Of a stretch of 64,000 bases of DNA, positions 37,522-48,330 are shown in pieces. The stretch's first letter is position 1. Each line of letters starts with the position of its first letter. Below the pieces are notes generated by a model, which did no database searches, had not been told where the DNA came from, and saw only the letters and a list, made by a program, of their open reading frames with translations. Source of the stretch: Uranotaenia lowii. Taxonomy: Eukaryota > Arthropoda > Insecta > Diptera > Culicidae. Both the position numbers and the translations under genes were made by a program. Where the stretch lies: assembly GCF_029784155.1 (NCBI RefSeq), contig NC_073692.1, positions 371,508,813 through 371,572,812 on the forward strand, written 5' to 3'.

Positions 37522-37679
37522 AACATTCGAAATAAACAAAGAAGATAAACATAAACAAACTTTCATGATCACATTTTCCTGCTTTTCAAATGAAATTGTA
37601 TAGTGTCTATAGAGCTAATTAAGTGGTTGTGCAGTGTGTTGTATGTAAACTGGGTTGATTTGTTGTTTTTCACGCAAAG

Positions 37680-38070
37680 ATATGTAGATGAATAAGTGCA
37701 CTGCAGTGTCAATCCTTTTCGGATTGCTTCTTCCTCATCCGAATCACGGCTCTCCGGATGATATTGATGTACCAACATCTTCAGTTCTGTGTTGTAGGTT
37801 TACTGGTTACTGTCGGAAACAATATCAGAAACAGGACAGCACCACAAGAACTTCTTCGAACATTTACAAACAATCTTACGATGGAAAAGGTACCGGGAGG
37901 ATCACCGAGGGCTCCTGATGGAATCTCTCATGTGTCGTACTACTGGTCGAATGTTTGGTGTACAAAACTCCGATATCCTAACACTTGCTGGAATTATGAT
38001 GTTACTGAGTGCTGGTGAGTTAATTTTAATTGTTTCAACTGAAATGTACTGTTATTTTTTTACTTTCTAG
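37680..38070 (+). other. Exon-like segment of unknown gene or element
   Basis: An open frame from an ATG at 37688 meets TGTTGTAG|G near 37797. A second frame continues to GAGTGCTG|GTGAGT near 38015, followed by a pyrimidine-rich TTTTTTTACTTTCTAG at 38070 that looks like an acceptor. The peptide (for example FTNNLTMEKVPGGSPRAP) is not recognised. The next exon would begin at 38753, beyond a hAT MITE. This could be an eroded gene or transposon gene. Confidence 0.3.
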
Positions 38071-38744
38071 CAGTGATTGAATTCTGCTGAGCATGAATTG
38101 ATCAACCATCTCTCGCTCAACGCTTTACTCGGAAGCAAAGGTTGCTTTGAGGCAGCGAAAACGACAAAACCGATGATGCATACGCTCTCACATGGCCCAC
38201 CTTCAAGAAGCAATATACATTCGAGGCAGCGAATCCAAAAAACCAAACGAATGGCTCTCACTCATCTCCTGTTACATTCTTGAGGGAGCCGAATTCAAAA
38301 GGCAGAGCAAACCCGAGTCTCCTCGTTTGTGCCTGGATCGAATACCCGAAGTTTTTCTGCTATTGCTATTATTGCACAGCAACCGCACGCAGGCAGCTAG
38401 TTTTTTCGTTTCTTTTCCTCCCCTCTCCTTGCTCCATACGTTGCGGGCCTATGCTATGCAATAAGTTCGGTTCTCCTCAACGTCAGCTATCGGCTTGAGT
38501 CCATCAAATTCAATAACGTAAATGAGTATGTGTGCCTCGTTTACTTCATGCATCATGTAGCGACCGAACGTTGAGAGAGTTCGTTCTGAGCAGCGAACGG
38601 ATAGTGTCTCTCGGAGCAGATCCTCCTCATGGGGGGAGGTTTGAATGAATGTATATGTATCGTCTCCTGTATTACTATACGAGGCCTCAAAGTGTGTATT
38701 TTGAATGCCTCTGATGAGAAAATGGTTGAGGATTTCAATCACTG
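38071..38744. mobile_element. hAT-type MITE (674 bp) with 8-bp duplication CTTTCTAG
   Basis: CTTTCTAG lies at 38063-38070 and again at 38745-38752. The ends CAGTGATTGAATTC and, inverted, CAGTGATTGAAATC are hAT-like (CAGTG start). The interior has overlapping short open frames but no transposase. Confidence 0.85.
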
Positions 38745-38752
38745 CTTTCTAG

Positions 38753-40020
38753 TCAACCAAATACGCCTGGAAAAGTTTATTTTGCTATCCCTCCCATCAT
38801 TCAATATTTTTTCCCAAAACCCATCAATCTACATCGAAGCGAAAGATTGGGTGTTAGTAGACTGTGGAATGCGAGGGCAAAGCAAACCTCTTTGCTATAA
38901 GGGACTCTAGAACGAGTATGACAAAATGTATTACTCCCACTAGAATCACAAGAATGTCGGTTATATTGCCAGTCAACTACAGTCTAGTTAGGCACCGTAC
39001 ACATTAGAAGAAGGATACGTTTCTTGCGCCGATCATGCCAGTTTCATCCAACGATTCATAAACGAGTAAGTTTTTCATTCTCTAGAAATTATGTTTCCCC
39101 CATCCACATTACCTGTCTGCTTAGCATATGAGTTCAATAGCGCTAAGCGAGATACTACCAACGCCTGGTTAATTTCAGTAAAAACATATTTTGTGGTGTT
39201 TTGTGTTCGATTCTTGTAGAGGCATATACACTGGATTCTCTGTTTAAACGATTTTTTAACGCGGGATTATTTAGAACGATTTTATCGAATTTCTAGAAAT
39301 AATGTGGTTTTTAAACGAGTCAAAAACAGGCTTTCCGGTTTTTCCGTTTTTTCCAAACCACTCCTGGAAGGTCAATCGATTCTTGACAAAACCATGAAAG
39401 GGAATGGTCGCTAGATCTTTGGAAGATTCGGAAAACCTGTAGAAAATATTTTAAAAAAAAACTAAATTTCCTGATTTTATAAACATTACTTCAGAATCGT
39501 CAACTTGGTTTTAAATGACCAGTTTAAAATCCAAGTTGATCATTTTACAACCGATGAACGATCTTTTTGAATGTGTTATTAAACTTTCATATGAATCGTA
39601 TAAAAATAGAGTACAGTGTATTGAGGCGTTACCGTGTGCGCAACATGCAATCGCGATCGAGGCGCTATCAGAATGAGAAGGATGTAAGTGCCCAAATGAT
39701 AGCTTCGAGAAAATGCTCTTTAAAGTTGGCAAGGTACACATTTTTTTTATATATATTTTTAGAATTCGGGCAGTTTCAATTCAATCGATATTTTGTTTTT
39801 AAAAATATAAAAAAATCTGAGTTTTGCACCAGATATAGATTGCGATATGAAGAAACGGTATACTAAACTCGATTTTGGCACTTACGTCCCTCTGATTCTT
39901 ATGGTCTCTATCATGATTCATTCGCCTTCAGTAGTTTTTGCATAACTGAAGGCGGTATTATGATCACCGCAATATAGTATAAAGCATGCTGCTATTACTA
40001 AAAAAAAATATTTTAATTTT
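38753..40020. other. Non-coding DNA with no recognised element
   Basis: Open frames of 76-99 codons near 39511-39866 overlap on opposite strands and show no domain. Confidence 0.4.
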
Positions 40021-40029
40021 AACTGTCCC

Positions 40030-40145
40030 GCGTTGATTCTCCGGCGCATAGGGCCGTGGTAAAAGATCTCCACTACTGACGATCCGGAGCCAGCGTCTTC
40101 ACTTGGTCCCAGTCAAGATTCTCGTCGACTGTCGGATTTCGGCGG
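40030..40145 (-). pseudogene. LINE pol C-terminus fragment
   Basis: The GC-rich minus strand reads WDQVKTLAPDRQ, a stop, then WRSFTTALCAGESTRDS, like the C-terminal end of pol in several mosquito LINEs. It is short and isolated. Confidence 0.5.
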
Positions 40146-40297
40146 CTACAGTGAACGAATTTACATAAATGAAGGTGATTTTCATTTTAAATTGACACAC
40201 CTGCACCAAAAATCATTTCCAAGACACATTACTTTATTGATTATGGTTTCGATAATATTTACTATTGAATTTTTGTTTCTTTGACATTTCATTACAG

Positions 40298-40429
40298 ATG
40301 GGTGAAAAGGATTGGAACATCGATATGTATGCTGCTGCTGAGATTCGCTCTGCGCTGGTTTATGGAAAACTATGTTCCTGCTGTTACACTTTATCTAGGA
40401 AGCTATTAAATCGACTCCTTGCACCTTAA
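40298..40429 (+). other. Terminal-exon-like short ORF
   Basis: A strong acceptor (TTTCATTACAG, 40297) is followed directly by ATGGGTGAAAAGG and 43 codons ending TAA (MGEKDWNIDMYAAAEIRSAL then Cys-rich). No family is recognised. It may be the last exon of the small unit around 37.7 kb or a chance signal. Confidence 0.25.
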
Positions 40430-40904
40430 TTACTCAGTTTCAAGGATAACAATTTATATCAATTAAAAACTTTCGGAATACAATATATAAAAAGCTACAT
40501 AGATCAATTGTTGCTAAATTCTACCTCAAATTATTTTTAAATGGTTTATTTGCAATTTTTTTTTAATTTATCATTATTGATATAAATCAAAACTAAAATA
40601 AAATGTTGTCGAAACAATTAATAAAAAAAGTGAAACAATTTTTATCATTTATTGACTTTTCTGAAACATGTTCTAAGTAGATATGTATATCTGTTCAATA
40701 ATTCGTAACCAACACCTAACAAATGACAAACCCAGAATTGTATCTACTAAAAGGCTGAACATTGAAAGTATTGATATGTAGAATTACTTTTCTACCTTTT
40801 TCTAGAAAAATGTTTTGATTTTGTTCATTTACATTAATTTAGCGTTAACGTATTTCGACGCACAAATCAAAAGTTTAAATAATTGTTAAATGAAATGCAC
40901 AGAT

Positions 40905-41175
40905 GTGAAGTATCTTCTCTTTGATATAAATTTCAATCGTCACCGGAAAAAAAGATTTCATTGTGTAAAATTTCACAGTTCGCAAAAATATTTTTAATAA
41001 ACGTTATTTTAGTTTCCAACCTATTAATCGCTTAGATGCTTTCTGTTATTGCAATAGTTTGAAACTAAAATAACATTTAATAACAAATATTTTTGCAAAC
41101 TGTGAAATTTTGCACAATGAATTGTTTTTTTTTCGGTTACGCTCTAAATTTATGTCAAAAACGATGCTTTACTTT
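40905..41175. mobile_element. Hairpin MITE with arms of about 85-120 bp
   Basis: The left arm (40944-41025), containing TGTGTAAAATTTCACAGTT, GCAAAAATATTT and TTATTTTAGTTTC, is matched by its inverse on the right (41060-41142). Weaker symmetry extends outward (TTGATATAAATTT against AAATTTATGTCAA). Further TTTATGTCAAA-GATGCTT words follow to about 41345. Confidence 0.75.
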
Positions 41176-41419
41176 TGTGCGTCCAATTAAACATAAATTT
41201 ACATCATCAAGTATGTAATATTATGTCGAATATGCCATTCAATTGATGTCCGAGAATTTATGGCTTCAAGCGTTTCTGTCTTTTTTTCTGTAATTTTATG
41301 TCAAAAGTGATGCTTCAATTTTGTGCATCCTTTTTGACGTAAAATTACACCAAAAAATTAATAGTGTGTGGCTGGATGACTGTGCACTCTTGATTCCGCT
41401 TCTCCTTCTTTCCACTAGT

Positions 41420-41660
41420 GCTGGGCCCATAACCTGTTGAGGGAAGAACTTGGGCAGTGGAAAGGAGAGACTTGTTCTGTTCTTGGTGGTAGAAACTGGA
41501 ATACTTTTATTTCTAATTTTACGTTCTATTTATACCAGCCTGTTCCCCAGATATTCATAGGGAACCATAGTTACAATAATTTGTTTGTTTTTTATTGATG
41601 TGTATGTTGTTATTTATCCCATCGATTGCTACGATGAGACAAATCTCAACACTCCTCCTC
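41420..41660 (-). mobile_element. Copia LTR (41435-41651) flanked by primer-binding site and polypurine tract
   Basis: On the minus strand GAGGAGGAG is followed by TGTTGAGATTTG ... CTTCCCTCAACA (217 bp) and then GGTTATGGGCCCAGCA, which matches the Copia initiator-tRNA primer-binding site. An LTR normally has only one of these neighbours. The arrangement implies a tandem or one-LTR circle type junction. Confidence 0.7.
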
Positions 41661-41884
41661 AACATACACATTCGCAGTGTGCTGTGACTGGAGTGGATTT
41701 TGCTGAGGACGATATTGGTTGCTGAACAACGTGTCTCCAGGGAAAACATCATCGTCAAGCGTTCCGGCATACCAAAACAAGGGCGACGGAGTTGTTGGAT
41801 CTCATATACAGCAATTTGTGTGGATATTTTTTTTACTTTCGTCGATGATGCGAGCCGCAAGTCATTCGTCGCAGTCTCCTTAGG

Positions 41885-42741
41885 CTCGTTATAAAAGGAT
41901 TCTCCCTAGTCCATGGCGTGTACTATGACCAGACGTATTCTCCGGTGGTGAGGTACGCCAGCATTTGGTATATGCTGGCAGTGGCGGCGCAGTTTGGGAT
42001 GCATGTTCACCAGATGAATGCGGTGACAGCATTCCTCCAGGGGGAGCTTTTCGAGGAGGAAATATTCATGTAGCAGCCCGGGGGATTCTTGTACCAGAAT
42101 AATCCCCAGAAAGTTTGTCGTCTCCGAAAAGCGCTGTACGGTTTGAAGCAGGCCAACCGAGTGTGGAACTTGAAGCTGGACACGGAGTTGAAGAAACTTG
42201 GCTTGAAACGTTTCAGTTACGATCCGTGTGTATACTACAAAGTCGACGGAAAGCAGATTCTAGTCATAGTGATTTATGTTGATGATTTTCTCATCTTCTC
42301 GAGCGACGAAGCCAGACTTGTAGAAGTGAAGAAGCAGCTGATGTCCATGCTCCGGATGAAAGACCTGGGAGAGGTCAAGCAGGTCCTTGGCATAAGGATT
42401 ACTCGACGTGACGACGCAATTATGCTGGACCAAGAAAGGTACATCGACGAATTATTGGAGCGGTTCAAAATGGTCCACTGTAACACGGTTTCGACTCCAC
42501 TGGATCGAAATCAACGTTTGTCAAAATCAATGTGCCCGGATACCGAAAAGAAGATGCAAGTAATGCAGCAGGTTCCGTTTCGAGAGCTCATTGGTGGTCT
42601 TCAGTTTGTTGCGCAGTGTACGAGGCCAGACATTGCGTATGCGGTCAACATGAATAGCACGTTCAATTCGAATCCAGGTGAGGCACACTGGACTGCACAG
42701 AACAAGTCTCTCCTTTCCACTGCCCAAGCTCTTCCTTCAAC
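41885..42741 (+). pseudogene. Ty1/Copia reverse transcriptase, truncated
   Basis: The + strand encodes RLVIKGFSLVHGVYYDQTYS PVVRYAS, then FLQGELFEEEIFM, a TAG stop (42071) and QPGGFLYQ. It continues intact through LRKALYGLKQANRVWN, the catalytic IYVDDFLIFS and LIGGLQFVAQCTRPDIAYAV. At 42698 it runs abruptly into an LTR end (AACAAGTCTCTCC ... CTTCAACA, to 42741), so RNase H is missing. It lies in the opposite orientation to the LTR at 41435, indicating an inversion or nested insertion. Confidence 0.9.
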
Positions 42742-43345
42742 AATTTTGCTACTTGAGCATCCTTTCAGAGACACGAATTGCTGTTGAGCTGTTACATAGC
42801 TTTCAATTAATCGATGGAGCTGGCCTCGTATATCATACCAGTCTAATTTTTGCAACAGCAAGACATGGTTTATTGTGACGAATGCATTCTTCAGATCCCA
42901 AAACAGGGCTCGATTGTCCTGGTCGTCATATATATCTTCCAGGAGTTCAGTAGTTGAATCCATATTAACGTGGACTTATAAGGTGGCACTTCGATAGGTA
43001 CTCACTTATTCTATTGACACGAAGTTTTTCCAGAATTTTGTTCAAGACAGAGAGTGTTGAGATTGAACGGTAGTTTGAAACGTCTGAATTGTCTCCAGAT
43101 TTAAAAGTAGTAGCAGTTACTCGGGCTAGTTTCAATACGTCGGGATAATCTCCGGTTCCGATTATTTCATTGAAGATATCTGTCAAGATATTGGAGAGCG
43201 CCACGTGATGTGTTTTTAGTGTGACCACTGTAATATTCTCAGCACCAGGAGATTTGTTGGAATTGAGATTGCTGATTCCTAACAGTACCTCTGAGACGGA
43301 TGCCGGCCTCAGAAACAAAGAAGGCAATGGATGTGTACTAAGTGA
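42742..43345 (-). pseudogene. CR1/Jockey-type LINE reverse transcriptase fragment
   Basis: The minus strand reads SVSEVLLGISNLNSNKSPGAENI, then SNYRSISTLSVLNKILEKL and HLISPR in one frame. In another frame: DSTTELLEDIYDDQDNRALF, FWDLKNAFVTINHVLLL and FVSLKGCSSSK. A frameshift near 42965 and a missing segment between the two blocks show decay. The downstream RT is cut off by the Copia LTR end. Confidence 0.85.
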
Positions 43346-43635
43346 ATTGTACTGTTAAATGTCTCGATTTCTTGCAATGTTAGAAGTCAGTAACTGGTCA
43401 ATGTTGCAGAAGTAATCGTTGATGCTGTTTGATACTTGTGCTGGTCCGTCTGAACTTCATTTCCAATCTTGAGCGTAATGTTATCATGCGATTTCGACTT
43501 GCGGCCGGGAGCGTTGTTTAAGAAGTCGACAAGATAGCAAACAAGTTGATTTAATCTTATTTTTAATCTTCGATTCGTCGTTTCGAGATTGGAAATTTTC
43601 ATAATTTTCTTTTTTTTTCTCTCATCCACTTCCAG

Positions 43636-43834
43636 GCGCCGATAACTGGGGTCTCAAACGGCACCTGAACACCCACACCAAACCGTTCGTGTGCATGCTG
43701 TGCGACTACAAGGCCGCTCGCTCGGAACGCCTGGCCACCCACGTCTTCAAGGTGCACAACAAGAAGGCCTGCAACAAGTGCAACTTCTTCGCCGAGGACC
43801 AGGCCCAGCTCAACATGCATCAACTCGATGCGCA
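43636..43834 (+). CDS. chn: chn exon 3: zinc fingers 3 (end), 4 and most of 5
   Basis: The exon lies between CACTTCCAG and CA|GTAAGT and covers residues 514-580. It completes finger 3 (ADNWGLKRHLNTH), holds finger 4 whole (FVCMLCDYKAARSERLATHV to KVH) and most of finger 5 (KACNKCNFFAEDQAQLNMH). The last zinc-binding histidine of finger 5 is formed by CA at this exon's end plus C from exon 4. These fingers are the part that most strongly recalls Charlatan. The frame joins exon 2 in phase 1. Confidence 0.9.
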
Positions 43835-43917
43835 GTAAGTATACCTTCTCTGTCCATTCTCATTAGGACTAACACATAAAATTAGGTTGTAATTACTAAC
43901 CTCAAAAAATCGTTTAG
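43835..43917 (+). other. chn: chn intron 3 (83 bp) with consensus branch point
   Basis: The intron runs GTAAGT ... TTTAG with a perfect TACTAAC at 43894-43900, 17 nt before the acceptor. It is the only small intron in the gene. Confidence 0.85.
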
Positions 43918-44250
43918 CCCGCATGAACCGACGCCTAAGGCGTCCTCGAAAAATGGAACAGGAACAACGTCGGTGGTGGTACCGAGCAGCAATGTCGGAA
44001 CCACCATCATAACGACATCGGCGGCGGCAGCGCCCCAACAAACGACGGTGGTGCCGCTGATAATGTCCGGAACGACGGCAAACGATACCGTCGGCGGTGG
44101 GACCACTGTCTTAACTGGGAATGTGTTGCGGAATCTTTCCGGGAACACCTTTGTGACCACCCAGAATAGTGGTCAAACGCTCGGTCACAGTATGGCCGGA
44201 AGCGGTGGGACCACGGTGGTTGTCACCAGCGGGAATCCCAATTCCTTCGG
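43918..44250 (+). CDS. chn: chn exon 4: Thr/Gly/Val-rich region
   Basis: The exon follows CGTTTAG and ends GG|GTGAGC, where reading on gives TGA at once. It encodes residues 580-691: PHEPTPKASSKNG followed by a low-complexity Thr/Gly/Val/Ala-rich run (for example GTTIITTSAAAAPQQTTVVP and GGTTVLTGNVL). There is no finger. Such regions are usually disordered. Confidence 0.82.
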
Positions 44251-45589
44251 GTGAGCAGAGTTTCTTGTTAGTTAGCTGAGCTTGTTTTTTTTCTGTTAGA
44301 AGCTGTTTCGTTTCCTAGATGGTTTTCCACTTTTGAATCGAAATGACACATTTCGATTTATGTGTTTCAATGTTTTTTGAATGATTTTTAGAATGTTTTC
44401 TAATTCTTTGAGAAGATTTCACTAGATTTTTTATTTGTTTCTGGAATAATAAGGCGACCAAAGGAAAATTTCAATTGCAAAATTTGCTTCCTTGAAATTA
44501 TGCCACTACATACTTAAGATCTTTCTCGTTTCCAATGCATTGTTCTTAAGCAAAATCAGTCCGAGTGTCAAATCATTAGTTTAAGATAAAAAAAATAGTT
44601 TTGTAAAAAACTATAGAGGCGCTTTAAAACTGCAGACTTGAGACCTGTGATCTGAGACCTAAGACCTAAAAGATGAGCCTGAGACATGAGACCTTACAGT
44701 TTACAGCTCACACTTGAGACCGGAGACCTGATAACAAAGGCCAGAGAACTTATATTTTGAACTTGGACCTGAGACAAGAGGACTTAGATATGATACCTAA
44801 ATTATGAAACCTAAATTTTAATGCGCAAAAATCATATCATGAATATAACCAACAGTCAACACTGCCTCTGAATGTTGTTCATAGCCCGCAGAAATGTTGA
44901 TGGCGAGTTTTCTACACCAATAGGCATGCGCACATACTCGTAGTGATCAGTAATTTCATTATTCTACCTTAAATATGTACAGAAAAAAGCCAATCAACAT
45001 CATATTGAAATTCAGACAAATCAGGCACATGCATGAGAGCTCGTGGAGTCAAGCAGAGATCACTACGAGTTTATGCGCATACCTTTTGGTGTGCAAAGCG
45101 CGCCATCAACATTTCGTCGCGTAATGCACGGCATTCTAAGACAGTGTTGCTTGTATTCATGTTGTGAAACTTCTATCAAGAATGTGTCAGTTTTGGTTTG
45201 AAAATTTGAAAGTTTTCGTTTTAGAAGTGTGAATAGTGCATTGGAAAGAGGAAAGTCTAAAATGTGAAAATCAGTAGAAGTCCTGTGTTCAATAAGTAGC
45301 AATTCTGTTTTATCTGAAATTTATTATTAAAGGTTTCTTTTGAATTCACGATATTTAGTTGCCGATGTTTCAAAATTAATTTATTTTGGATGTTATTGCA
45401 AGCTTTTGAATAGCCGACTAGAATTGTGTTACCCCCAACAAAAAAAAACCGTGTCTCCAACCCACCCTCTAACCAAATTAATAATTTTAAGAAAATCGTT
45501 CCCAATCTCTTTGAAAACCGAACATGCCTTCCAATAATGCAATCGACAAAAAAAATACACCGCAAAAAAAGTAGAATCCCAAACGCTAG
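44251..45589 (+). other. chn: chn intron 4 (1,339 bp) with Gypsy RT fragments and GAGACCT tract
   Basis: The donor GTGAGC is good. The 3' end lacks a strong pyrimidine tract but ends CCAAACGCTAG. Positions 44630-44830 are built from TGAGACCT/GAGACATGAGACC words. Two inverted Gypsy RT fragments are listed separately. Confidence 0.7.
44856..45151. repeat. Inverted pair of Gypsy RT fragments (hairpin)
   Basis: The minus strand of 44856-44948 reads DHYEYVRMPIGVENSPSTFL and the + strand of 45058-45151 reads DHYEFMRIPFGVQSAPSTFR. Both are the same Gypsy RT segment. The two arms are inverted with a loop of about 110 bp and both end in CAACACTG/CAGTGTTG. RNA from this region could fold. Confidence 0.75.
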
Positions 45590-46087
45590 CAGCAGCAGTG
45601 CTAATCAAGTCTACCACACGACCACGATCGGAACGACGACAACCATCACCGGGAACATCCTGACCAACAGCAACGCTTCGAATCTGATCGACACGATCAA
45701 CCAACATCTGGCGGCCAGCGGAGCGGCCGGAAATGGTGGAACCGTCCTCGTGAACAACAGCACGGGTGCGGTGATCACTGCCATTGCCAGCTCCGGAGCG
45801 GCAAATCACAATCACAATCAGAACAACCACATCATTACAACCACCGGGACTGCAGCGGGTCCGGGAAACGGATTAGGTGGAGGGGTTGGGCCGGGGACCG
45901 CCTCTCATCAACACCAGTCCCTGCAACAGCAACAGCAACATTCGCAGCAGCAGCAACAGCAACAGGTGCTGCAGCAACCACCGCAACAACAGCAACACTG
46001 GATAGCTAAGGTTAGCCGGAAGAGAGGATCGGATCTTCTCTACAGCTACCTGGAAGCGGACGGAAGCGACTCGGAAGATTATGCCCG
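45590..46087 (+). CDS. chn: chn exon 5: Asn/Thr and Gln-rich region
   Basis: The exon start is chosen because TAG|CAGCAGCAG gives the phase needed by exon 4 (GG|C). Three CAG repeats allow NAGNAG-type acceptor slippage without frame loss. It encodes SSSANQVYHTTTIGTTTTI to LLYSYLEADGSDSEDYA, with a polyGln/His stretch (about residues 815-840). It ends CG|GTAACG at 46087, a weaker donor than the others, and the phase agrees with exon 6. An isoform that does not use the donor would end at the TAA at 46089-46091. Confidence 0.75.
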
Positions 46088-46377
46088 GTAACGAAACACG
46101 AAACAAACAAGTTTTTTTTTTCTGTCCATAGATAGCAGCAGCACTCTTGTTCAGTTTGGTTGTGTTTGGTTTTGTTCGGTTGATTCACCGGTTATAATTC
46201 AACTTAGTTTTTGTAGTTATTAAATTTTCACATATGAACTTTTTTTTAAGTAGATGAATCGATTTCGGTTAAGTTTTTTGTTCAATTACTCTACTATTTC
46301 AGAACACCTCTCTGGAGCCACCTTTTTTGGTGTTTTTTTCGCAACAAAATTATGTCCGTATTATTTTAGGATTATTA

Positions 46378-46450
46378 GCAACACTACCTTCATTGCACGC
46401 TGAAACGTTGATGGCGCATTCTTCACAACAAACGGCATGCAAAGATTCTC
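46378..46450 (-). pseudogene. Third short Gypsy RT fragment
   Basis: The minus strand reads LFENLCMPFVVKNAPSTFQR, the same RT segment as at 44.9 and 45.1 kb. Flanking sequence (CAACACT on the left, CAGTGCTGTTTGTAT on the right, later GTCCTGTGTTTAA) also resembles the copy at 45.06 kb, so the unit seems larger than the RT piece. Confidence 0.65.
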
Positions 46451-47388
46451 AAACAGTGCTGTTTGTATAGTAAAATTTTATCAGTCTGTTAAAGGTCCTG
46501 TGTTTAAATGAACGATCAAGCTTATCTGTAGAAGAGATAACACTTTGTTAAACCCTCATACGGTCTAAAGTGTCAATTTGACACTATTTAAAGTTTGATT
46601 TTTCTTCTGGTACCCCTAATGAATACTTAAAATGTTTGATTTCGTCTAGTTATTTTTTCATGGATACGTTACAGGGTCGCCAATACTGTAAGTTTCTGTA
46701 CACTGTTGAGAAACAAGAGAGATATAACGATATTTTCTTCAGAAATTCCAAATTGACAAACTAAGAACTTTAACGGGTTGGAAAATATTGGTCGAATCAG
46801 GGTTAATGTTATCATTCCAGATCAAAAAATTGGTCCCGAATAGAACCAAAGTCGATCTGTTTTCGGACCGAAACAAGACGATGAAAAATGTTCAAGCTCG
46901 GCCAAGACCAACTGACCAAATTTGACCCCATTTGAACTGAAAAATTTTGTTAACTGTAATTATGAAACTTATCGGTCCGATTTAAAAAATCTTTGCAGTC
47001 TAGGATATCCCGGATCGAAAAATCGGCCCAAAATCGGTAGGATTTCGAACCGTTCAACCCGAGAATCGGTTAGAATTCTGACGAGAAATCCAACCGATTT
47101 CCGACGAATTCAGTGCCCTGGGGAAACAACTTTCCTGACGACGATAAGTTTTTGCGAGTGAGCTGTCAAAACAACCTGGTCGTTTCAAGACGGAAATCGG
47201 TTAGATTTCCTACTAAAATCTAATGGTTTTCCGGTCAAAAATTGACGGTTTTCCGATCGAAATCGGACAAAAAATCCGAACGCTTTGCCCTGTTGTTTTT
47301 GTTGTTTTTCTGCCCAAATGTCAATTTCTGTTCGGATTTCAAATTTTTGAAAATAAAACAATAAAATTATTTCTATGGATAGTTTAAT

Positions 47389-48330
47389 ATTTTTTTTTTT
47401 TTTGCAATACACAATATTTCAGCTGCATTGCTATTATTGCTAATGTTGTTCACGGTAGCTAAACTCGAAGGAGGACCACTTGCGGTCCCACTGCTGCTGC
47501 TACTCATTCCACTGCATGCAGCAGCAGCTGCAGCGACTGCCCGGTGCTGCAACAAGATGGCCCTCAGCTGGAAGGCCAACGGTGTCTCGGAATGTTCTTC
47601 GTTGTGATTTTCATCGTGTTGCTGACGACAAGATTCGTGGCTGGTGAAAATAGCAGGTTTCTGATCTTCCGATCTACGACGGTTCATGGTGCTGGAACCT
47701 TCCAATGGCGATTGGAGATGACGATGGGTTGGGATGATTGTTTGGCCCTTGATGGAGCAACATCTGCTGAAGCAGTGACGATTGTGGTGGCACAACTTCG
47801 AGTTATGCTTCGAGCGTCTCGATGGGAAGCTGGTTTTCGGATGTATCCTCAAATTTTGTTGGATCCGGTTCCAATTCACCCGAACCAGTCTAACTTGTTC
47901 TACCGGGTTCTCGACATTTGGAAGTCCTCCTCCAAGGTTATCTATTGAGTCAAGAAAGAAACAAGAACAAAACAAAAACAACACGCGTTACTATACTATG
48001 GTTAGGCTACGCTACCGAATCGGACTTACCCGTATCGAGGTGCAATCCAGTATCATGTCGATCACCTCCCGGCTAGGGTTACCTTGTGCAGGGAAGAGAG
48101 AACAGGAAAGGTCCTCCACGGAAAAGCATAGACGACAACGACAACTTTCATCCACAACTAGCGCTAAAGCTGAGGCTGCTGCTGATGGTTGTTCCATTTT
48201 CGCTCGATGATGGTTTCCTTCCACTGCAGCTCCAAACAAACGGAACCAGTTTCATGATACTGCTGCTCCTGCGGTTTCAAAAAAGATTTCAGCCGCGCAC
48301 GCACGTACCTGCCGACCGAACCGATGAGAA
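47389..48330 (-). pseudogene. Retrocopy of a ZAD zinc-finger gene
   Basis: The minus strand from ATG at about 48197 encodes MEQPSAAASALALVVDESC then CRLCFSVEDLSCSLFP and NPSREVIDMILDCTSIR, the first half of a ZAD (zinc-finger-associated) domain with its CRLC. A GTAAGT at 48034 and a CAATAG about 88 nt later look like an intron. After it ITLEED continues the domain, but the expected second Cys pair is missing and the frame breaks (TAG). Further downstream coding-like sequence (Ser/Ala-rich, CAG-type repeats) shifts frame. It ends in a run of about 16 A (47389-47404), and AAATATT-like sequence lies at both ends, suggesting LINE-mediated retroposition. Confidence 0.6.

Larger units (their letters stand above)
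30027..43635 (+). other. chn: chn intron 2 (13,609 bp) with nested genes and elements
   Basis: Bounded by GTAAGT and CACTTCCAG. It contains a mariner derivative, two nested host-type genes, LINE and Copia remnants, a solo LTR, a minisatellite, a TIR element, a hAT MITE and a hairpin MITE, listed separately. Around 30890-31240 is a cryptic repeat tract of CAGATTT/GATTTC words. No gene was seen in 33.96-34.48 or 39.9-40.03 kb. Confidence 0.85.

Noticed and set aside
47544..47948. 134-codon + frame with a signal-peptide-like start
   Set aside because: Antisense to the ZAD retrocopy, whose minus-strand ZAD motif and A tail are better supported.
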